From Corbicula japonica (Eukaryota > Mollusca > Bivalvia > Venerida > Cyrenidae), in the NCBI GenBank assembly GCA_038501625.1, contig JAZAYU010000731.1, positions 62,001-126,000 on the forward strand: DNA of 64,000 nt, written 5' to 3'. A model generated the notes under the pieces. That model saw nothing but the letters and a program-made list of their open reading frames with translations, was not told where the DNA came from and did no database searches. The translations under genes were made by a program, and so were the position numbers. How positions within the stretch are numbered: the first letter of the stretch is position 1; every line of letters starts with the position of its first letter. Shown here one piece after another: positions 57,500-64,000 of this stretch.

Positions 57500-58650
57500 C
57501 AAGAAAATGTCTGACAATGTGTTACTTTCTTTTTAAATTAAGATGAAGTCATATTTGTTTCGCTTGCGATAGCAGGTAGACACATAGGGATCCCATTTTC
57601 CGGCTACGGCGGAGGCAGCGGTGTTCAGTAGTCCCCCAACTTTAATATGAAACTAAATGTTGCCTATAATTTTGAGTGTACTTGTCCTATTCACCTGATA
57701 CTTGGAATATATCATCAGCATGAATAAAGCTATCTGTGACAACAAGAATGAAAACCTTTCACTATATTTTGAGTTATGCCCCTTGAAATGTCTGTAATAA
57801 AGAACTTAATGTTGCCTGCGTTGTTGCAATTTTAGGCGGCACATGTTCGTGAAACACCAAATTCTAGTTGAGTGTCATGAATTACTATGTTATTAAATTT
57901 CATGGCAGAAGGCAAAAAATGACATTTTCGCACGGACATCAATCAGTTGAATTACTCTCTTAGATATTCAGTGGTTTATATCGCTGGGGTTTGATTTCGT
58001 GCACGTTCTTTAGCGCGAAATACGCGAAAATAAATCCACGCAAAATATAATACCACAGGTTGGTGGATTTTTTATTTGTGGGTTGAACTAACCGGGGTTA
58101 AAATTTCAAAACAGTAGTATGAAACATTTTCATTAGAAACTTGTGAACTTCAATAGAAATGTAAAGAAATATGATTTTATTTGCGAGAATAATTATAATT
58201 TACTATTTCTATATTTAACCTTGGTTTGTTTAACCCGCTTAAAAGTTCCGAACAACAGGCCTTGTCGGTCTGAAGTCATCACTAAGGACGCGATGGATAG
58301 AATGATATAATACTTACAAGCCTTGAGCGGTAAAGCAATCTTGTTAAAAAGCCCTTGAAAAATTTATTGTCGCCATGTAGAGAATCTTGTATTAAATACA
58401 TTGATTTACATTGATTAGCTTCAGGGTTTTTCATCATTGTATAACAGAGGCCTGTAATAGGCCTCTTCCCAATACAAAAATATAGGGGGTTTTCCCAACT
58501 GTGGCAGAGAATCTTCCCAAAATGCTAGGTAAGATGTCCAAAAATGGATCAAAATCCTCTTAGGGTAGTTTGAAAATTGAAGTTGTAAAAATAAAAAAAA
58601 ATATGTTCAAAAACTTATTACTATTCAAATTCAAGAACTAGTACCCATCT
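57500..58650. other. Intergenic region after CLPX
   Basis: AT-rich sequence without a recognised gene or clear repeat structure. A word near 57630 (AACTTTAATATGAAACTAAA) recurs in CLPX intron 9 near 54916, marking a minor dispersed repeat. Confidence 0.4.
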
Positions 58651-58699
58651 ATCTGTCACGGTACGAATCTAGTCACTGTCTGGGGAGAGATGTGTATGC

Positions 58700-58772
58700 G
58701 GACGGATAGCTCAGTCGGGAGAGCACTCGCCCTGTAAGCGAGGGGTCCCGGGTTTGAGTCCCGGTCTGGCTG
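58700..58772 (+). tRNA. tRNA-Thr(UGU)-like sequence, probably part of a duplicated tRNA-derived repeat
   Basis: 73 nt with D stem GCTC/GAGC, anticodon stem CTCGC/GCGAG, 7 nt loop with TGT at 58733-58735, and T stem CCGGG/CCCGG with TTTGAGT loop. The acceptor stem GGACGGA/TCTGGCT has an A3-G70 mismatch and two G-T pairs. No introns. The flanks are shared with the copy 263 bp downstream, which suggests a repeat rather than a normal tRNA gene. Confidence 0.45.
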
Positions 58773-58962
58773 CACATTCTTTCTCACCCTTTGACATTTG
58801 CGCCCAATGGGGGACCGTGATAGCAAGCAGGGGTGGCCACCAGCCTGTAATAGCAAATTAAATACACGTAACTGTCTGGAATTCGAGGACGAATTTCCAA
58901 ATTTGAGGGGGTGTATGTCACGGTACGAATCTAGTCACTATCTGGGGAGGAGATGTGTAAGC

Positions 58963-59035
58963 GGACGGATAGCTCGGTCGGGAGAGCACTCGCCCTGCAG
59001 GCGAGGCGTCCCGGGTTCGAGTCCCGGTCTGGCTG
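58963..59035 (+). tRNA. tRNA-Ala(UGC)-like sequence, second copy of the duplicated unit
   Basis: Same cloverleaf as 58700-58772, with TGC in the anticodon position (58996-58998) and a canonical GGTTCGA T loop. The acceptor A3-G70 mismatch is also present, so the G3-U70 pair that alanyl-tRNA synthetase reads is missing. More likely tRNA-derived than a working tRNA-Ala. Confidence 0.45.
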
Positions 59036-59961
59036 CACATTCTTTCTCACCCTGTGACATATCAATGAATTTTGTTTTTCCCAAAATAAACAATTGCCAC
59101 GCAAAAATTTCCCAATTTGAAAGGCCAGGAGCTCTTACCAAATTTCTGATGAAAAGCCCTGAGCTTAATGACTTGAGAACTCGTATGAACTTGGTAAATA
59201 CATTGGTCAGTAGGCAGGAGATGACGGTAGATGATGACCATAAATAATCTGAGGGCCACAAGCTCGGATTACAAGCTCACAACATTGTTTACCATGACGG
59301 TAGTTTGTATCGATCACACCACGTCTCAGCTTAACATTGTCGTGCTAGTTGTGAAGCTTGAGGATGTGGAACTCGTGCAGCTTCACAGATGTGAGCTCTT
59401 GTTGTCTTGCAAATTGATCATGCTTAGCTCATTTTATTCTACGTGTTCTGTAAAGTGACAAAAACTGACGGAGACCAAAGATCACAAAGATCTAAGACTG
59501 ATCTCAGCTTTATTACTATCAGGTACATAAGCATCATCTACTGGCCTGTTTCAGTTCGTAGAAATGAAAGACTAAGATTATTTTGATTGTGTTTATTTTG
59601 ATAAGCAGAGTATTAACAGCAATTTGTACATGCCATCCATAAGGTATGATAAAGTACAAATAACAATATGTAAAAATTAACAACTTAACTGTGAGATATA
59701 AATTTTCAATATAATTTACAACAATTACTTATTGAAAAAAACTTATTAACATGAAAACATTCAGACTTCTTCCTCGTTTAAAGGTCTTTGAATGTGTAAT
59801 CTTTTAACAACTAATTAAACAATCTTAGAAACGTTAAAATTGTCCTCGTTTTCTTAGCTGTACATTGGTTTGAACATGACCTTGTAAAAAGGTTCACATA
59901 TAAGGGCCTGTTACTCTAGGCTTTAGCTTTTTAGCTAAACCCATCTTCAGTCTTACGTTTC

Positions 59962-59982
59962 TCCCCCCCCCCCCCCCCCCCC
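59962..59982. repeat. Poly(C) run
   Basis: About 20 consecutive C residues followed by CACACACCC. Confidence 0.9.
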
Positions 59983-60276
59983 ACACACCCCGAAATACGC
60001 GACAGATCTAGTATATGCACGAACATTTCGTACGTTAGAACTTCTGGCTCATCGGTGACTTATCTTAACACCTCTAACTCTGCAATACCAAACAATAGAC
60101 CACGTCGCTACCCTCTTTAGTAGCGGTCATACCGATTTACATTTTTATGTGAACATCAGAATACAACACTGATCAAGTCGGAAGCTCCCTGCTGTGGACT
60201 TGCACATTAAATATCAACACGAACAACTTGCATTTACAGGTGGCCCTGTTGGACATCATTTGAAAGCGAACTTTAA

Positions 60277-61024
60277 GGTCTTACCACACTCCCCCTAACC
60301 ACGTTCATCGATAAAAAGAAAATTGTCAAAATTTCAATAACGGCAAAATGCCGTTAAATGAAACTGCACAAATGTATGTTATTAATGTATCTTTATTTTG
60401 CAGATGGTAAGACACGTTAGAACAGTAAAGAAAAATAGCGAGATCTAAAAATTCCCACAACTTCTATTTACATAAATTCACAAAAACTAAACAACACAAA
60501 ACATCATTTTAAATGCCCACATGAGTAATATGATACTGACAACAATTTATTGTGTCCTCGTAAATAACATATGTAAACTTTACGAGATATTAATTAAAAT
60601 GTGTTTGACCTTCAATTTCCTGGTCGCGTAAACGGATGACAATCACTGATTTCTCTTTTAGTAGTTGAAAGTTTTTTTACAAAGTACACAACATTTTCTT
60701 GTCAGTATAATGGCACTCACGTGGGAATTTAAAATTATGTTTTGTATTGCTTAGTTTTTGTGAATTTATGTAAATAGAATTTTAAGAAACTTTTAGGTCT
60801 AGCTTTTTTTCTTTACTTTTCTAACGTGTCTTACCATCTGCAAAATAAAGATACATTAATAACATACATTTGTGCAGTTTCATTTAACGGCATTTTGCAA
60901 AATAAAGATACATTAGTAACATTTATTTGTGCAAAGTTTCATTGAACGGCATTTTGCCATTGTTGATAATTGTGATAATTTTCTTTTTATCGATGAACGT
61001 TACTGGGAGAAATGTGGTAAGCCC
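60277..61024. mobile_element. 748 bp element with about 250 bp inverted arms and TTAA flanks
   Basis: GG(T/G)CTTACCACA lies at both ends in inverted orientation, with TTAA at 60273-60276 and 61025-61028. The arms share CGTTCATCGATAAAAAGAAA, GGCAAAATGCCGTT and TTAATGTATCTTTATTTTGC. The right arm has an internal duplication of about 67 bp. Related single copies lie at 12951-13205 and 22890-23165. Confidence 0.8.
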
Positions 61025-61811
61025 TTAATTTAAGAAGTTATAATATTTTAAAAGTTATTAACATTTTTACAAAAATAATGGATAATGAGGTTTTAAGTTG
61101 ATTGCAATCGGAATTCATGTACACATTTTCCTTCTTTCGCTGGTGATCACCGACTGCTAGAGCCGAGCAGGTCGTCTCTATTTGTGCTTGCAGCATTATT
61201 GCATAGAATGAATATGTTGTATGTATAATCAACAGCAATAGGAGAAGCAGCATGAAATTAAAAAAATCACAGAAAATGAATATTCACAATCTATGCCGAC
61301 CGTTCACAATGTATGCCGACCATTGACAATGGTCGTAATGACATATTTATTATTAAAATAACTTCTCATTCTTTTCACATAAATACTGTTTTTCAATTTA
61401 TCACGTGTACCACTGTGCTCTATGTGCGAATACATAAAGTTGTTTATGAAAATGCAAAAAGTTTGTTAATGTTTCAGGGTTTTATATTGTTAAAGTCGAC
61501 TTCCGTGCTTCCAGGACCGGCTTTTCTTGTGCATGTGCATGAGAAATCGTGTTCATCTTGTCGAAACGAAACAAAAGACGAATCAGTACAAGTGTCGAAC
61601 ATATGTATAATTAAAATGCATATTATTTGTATTTATTGCATTCTAGTTAACATTTTCGCTTTAAATCAACTTTCAATTTGTCTTTTCATCTAATGGACAG
61701 CCTAACTCGGAAACGTCGGATAAATGCACTTTTGATGCCAAACATCAACATATATACACTAATGGCGTACTCCAAGCATACTGGTCGCAGCTGGAGGCCA
61801 AAACATATCGT

Positions 61812-64000
61812 TTAAGCGGAGTAATCTATATAGAACTTTGGATTTTTCTCAGAAATGTGTTGAAGGAAGTTTTCTAGACCAGCCAGCAATGTTTTGTACA
61901 GAAGTATCAGCAGACAGATACAGTAGTTCTCACAAGCAAGCTGGTACTCCTCCACGTTTTCATGGGCTGTTCGGAAGCACTCGGCTGCCTCTTCGAATAA
62001 CCCCAGCTCCATCATGGCGTATCCTAGCAACGAGTGAAGAAGGGGCACATCATAATCGTGCACTTCCTCCATCAGGCATATCAGGTTGATTTCCGCCTCC
62101 TCCGTCTCGTGTATGGCCTTGTGGCAGACGATGAGCAGGTAGCGGGCCAGACAAGTGGAGGGCAGGCAAATCTCCTCCTGCGCGTCCACCTCGTCCTGCA
62201 GCAGATCCGGCAGCGTCACCTTCTCTAACCCTCGGATTACTATATGAGAGATAACATGGTCGTTCCTCAATGCGTCCCATAAGTGAACTATCGCAGCCTC
62301 GAAATGGCACTGACTAAACAAGAAGTTTCCATATTTGATGCAGACTTCGGCGTTGTTTTCTAAAGAAAGCGCTTCCTGGAAGTAAGAGTCGGCTGCTTCC
62401 GTCATTTTCTCTTCCTCGTCTAGTGTGTCGGAAATACACGCCTTCACGTAGCATATGGCAGCGAGGTTACCTAGCGTGGTACACATCTCGGGCCCTAGTT
62501 CTCCTTTGTGTATTTCTCTAAACACTTCGAGGGATTCTTTATATGAATCAATGGCTTTATCCACGTCACCGGATACGGAATGCATATGTGCCAGCTGGTG
62601 TAGAGTGTTAATCAGATCACCTTTGATATCTTCCCCCATCACTTCCTGCATGTCATGGGCCTGCTCGAGGTAATGTACCGCGTTCTGGTACTGTTGCATG
62701 CTCAGATGGGCCTCCGCTGACTTACTCACCAAGTGGTTGTGTATTGTCATCTCGTCTGAAGCACAATTTGGATCAAACACTTCATCAAACGAGATAGAAC
62801 TCTCACATTCACCGTACTCGAGTGCTTCATTATAGAACTGCAGGGCTGTTTTGTAATCGTAGTTTGCAAAGTAGCAATCCCCTAGAATCTGCAGCACCCT
62901 CATAAACTGCCGTCTCTCTCGGCTCTTGGATGACTTCATCAACGATCGTGCAATAGTGAGATATTTCATTGCCTTCTGTTGGAGATTCAGTACGTTGTAA
63001 GAGTTTCCCATCACGTACAATGTCTGACAAACAAGCCAGAATTTCTGTTTGTCTAAACGTGACATACTCTCACCAAACAACTCGCAGTACGTCTCATAAC
63101 CCTGGTAACACATTGAAACACATTTGTGATAATTTCTCATTTTGTAGTAGGTTATGCCACTAAGGGATTGTAACATCCCGTTCAAAAATGTCCTTTTGAA
63201 GCCATATGCACATCTTACCATATGTAAAGCCGTCTCGAAAACGGAAGCTGCCCTAGGATATACGTGTAACATAAAACTTGACACACCTAACATACACAGT
63301 ACATGTGCATTTTCCATCAACGAGTCTTTACCGAAAATGTTATATGTTCTAAACATTCTCAGAGCTTTCTCGTAACATTCTAGCGCTTTGTCATAGTCTT
63401 TTTGCATAAAATGACAATCTCCTAGTCTCATTACTGCTTTTGCAAACATGTCGCACTGTTTTTCGTCTGCTTCATACCCATCGAGCAGCGTTATCGCTTC
63501 TGTGTAACACGTGACTGCTTCTTCCACGTTCCTGTCCTCCGGGTTTGAATTCAGAGACGAAGACATTTGTGAAATATGTGACTGAACGGAACTTGACGTC
63601 GACGTCGATTGTGAATCATTAGCGTCTTTTTCAAAAAAGTCACAGATAGCTATTATTACGTCACCGAACACAGAGTCTTCATGGTTCTTGCCAACTATGT
63701 AACCATTTCCAAGTTCAATAAGGGCAACCGCAATTTCAAAATTCGCTTCTTCGTCTTGCAGATCACGGTAAGTGTTTAGAGCCTTGTTTAGCAAAACGAG
63801 GCCAGACGAGGATTTCCCCTGTTTCGATTTAACAGTTCCGAGATTTTTCATTATTCTTGCACTGAATCTTAACATACCAGCGGTACCATCTTGAATTGCG
63901 TCAATGATATCCAGTATTTTCTCATACACCACTTCCGCTTTCTTGTATTCCTCCTCAAGTACAAGTTTATCTGCCAAACGACAGAAAGACCTAGCCAGAG
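61812..64000 (-). CDS. TPR-repeat protein, 3' part (5' end outside the window)
   Basis: One uninterrupted frame from the window edge to TAA at 61812-61814, over 720 codons. No ATG marks a start near the edge and the frame is open to 64000 (upstream residues read LARSFCRLADKL), so the gene continues outside. Counting from the Leu codon at 63977, helix-turn-helix TPR units can be seen at about residues 178-211 (LGDCHFMQKDYDKALECYEK), 226-257, 265-296, 316-347, 361-392, 417-448, 457-489, 498-540, 546-571 and 645-677. A Ser/Thr-rich linker lies at 119-146. TPRs form a scaffold that binds protein partners. In bivalves such TPR blocks often end NACHT or NB-ARC (STAND) proteins, but no such domain lies in this part, so the role is unknown. 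Confidence 0.9.
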   Translation of the reverse strand, partial: LARSFCRLADKLVLEEEYKKAEVVYEKILDIIDAIQDGTAGMLRFSARIMKNLGTVKSKQGKSSSGLVLLNKALNTYRDLQDEEANFEIAVALIELGNGYIVGKNHEDSVFGDVIIAICDFFEKDANDSQSTSTSSSVQSHISQMSSSLNSNPEDRNVEEAVTCYTEAITLLDGYEADEKQCDMFAKAVMRLGDCHFMQKDYDKALECYEKALRMFRTYNIFGKDSLMENAHVLCMLGVSSFMLHVYPRAASVFETALHMVRCAYGFKRTFLNGMLQSLSGITYYKMRNYHKCVSMCYQGYETYCELFGESMSRLDKQKFWLVCQTLYVMGNSYNVLNLQQKAMKYLTIARSLMKSSKSRERRQFMRVLQILGDCYFANYDYKTALQFYNEALEYGECESSISFDEVFDPNCASDEMTIHNHLVSKSAEAHLSMQQYQNAVHYLEQAHDMQEVMGEDIKGDLINTLHQLAHMHSVSGDVDKAIDSYKESLEVFREIHKGELGPEMCTTLGNLAAICYVKACISDTLDEEEKMTEAADSYFQEALSLENNAEVCIKYGNFLFSQCHFEAAIVHLWDALRNDHVISHIVIRGLEKVTLPDLLQDEVDAQEEICLPSTCLARYLLIVCHKAIHETEEAEINLICLMEEVHDYDVPLLHSLLGYAMMELGLFEEAAECFRTAHENVEEYQLACENYCICLLILLYKTLLAGLENFLQHISEKNPKFYIDYSA

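Larger units (their letters stand above)
58650..59065. repeat. 263 bp tandem duplication carrying the two tRNA-like units
   Basis: GTCACGGTACGAATCTAGTC and TCTGGGGAG precede both tRNA-like units, and TGCACATTCTTTCTCACCCT follows both. The units lie exactly 263 bp apart. Confidence 0.8.

Noticed and set aside
58938..59261. Minus-strand frame with PGLEPGTPRLQGE-like sequence
   Set aside because: This is the typical spurious translation of a tRNA T-arm and flank, not a protein gene.
61313..61693. 126-codon plus-strand frame
   Set aside because: No motif or splice support; lies downstream of the TPR gene on the opposite strand and has low-complexity hydrophobic composition.
62050..62310. Minus-strand Gly/Arg-rich frame inside the TPR gene
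   Set aside because: Alternative frame of the real TPR coding sequence in a GC-richer stretch.

Overview
This is animal nuclear DNA: AT-rich, with short exons separated by long introns, GT-AG splice sites, AATAAA signals, and very many small DNA transposons and tandem repeats. A marine bivalve mollusc is the likely source. That rests on the dispersed repeats (145-161 bp units containing GGCCATAA or AAGGTCAAGGTCA motifs with GGTC/GACAGACG tails) and is an inference, not a database match. All gene models below were built by hand from reading frame, splice site and phase agreement.

Layout. (1) 1827-20609, plus strand: a nine-exon SLC16 (monocarboxylate-transporter-like) membrane protein of 525 codons. 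Its 11.3 kb first intron holds a composite of 45 bp and 145 bp tandem repeats. (2) 23563-30635, minus strand: a nine-exon gene of the C45 Ntn-hydrolase family (isopenicillin N acyltransferase / Drosophila Tan type). All splice sites are intact, but there is one missing base in exon 2 and an in-frame TAG in exon 7, so it is called a probable pseudogene. (3) 33592-57466, plus strand: a twelve-exon mitochondrial CLPX, 613 codons, complete from targeting peptide to poly(A) signal. (4) 61812-64000, minus strand: the 3' part of a long uninterrupted TPR-repeat gene that runs off the right edge. Genes 1 and 2 are tail to tail, 2 and 3 head to head, and 3 and 4 tail to tail. They share no pathway that I can see.

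The most interesting content is the mobile DNA in the CLPX introns. Intron 1 carries a 2.7 kb element with long inverted ends and a 9 bp target duplication (Mutator-like), enclosing a 176-codon open frame with internal 30-residue repeats. Intron 3 carries an 8.5 kb element with 34 bp inverted ends, subterminal palindromic repeats and TA flanks (CACTA-like), enclosing exon-like pieces on the opposite strand. Throughout the window there is a family of almost perfect 136-148 bp palindromes. At three loci a palindrome lies inside a member of a TTAA-flanked, piggyBac-like MITE family. Smaller TTAA-flanked and TAA-flanked elements, tRNA-derived repeats and near-nucleosome-length tandem repeats make up much of the rest.

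Limits: no similarity search or structure prediction could be run. Family names come from recognised motifs, and element classes from termini and target-site duplications only.
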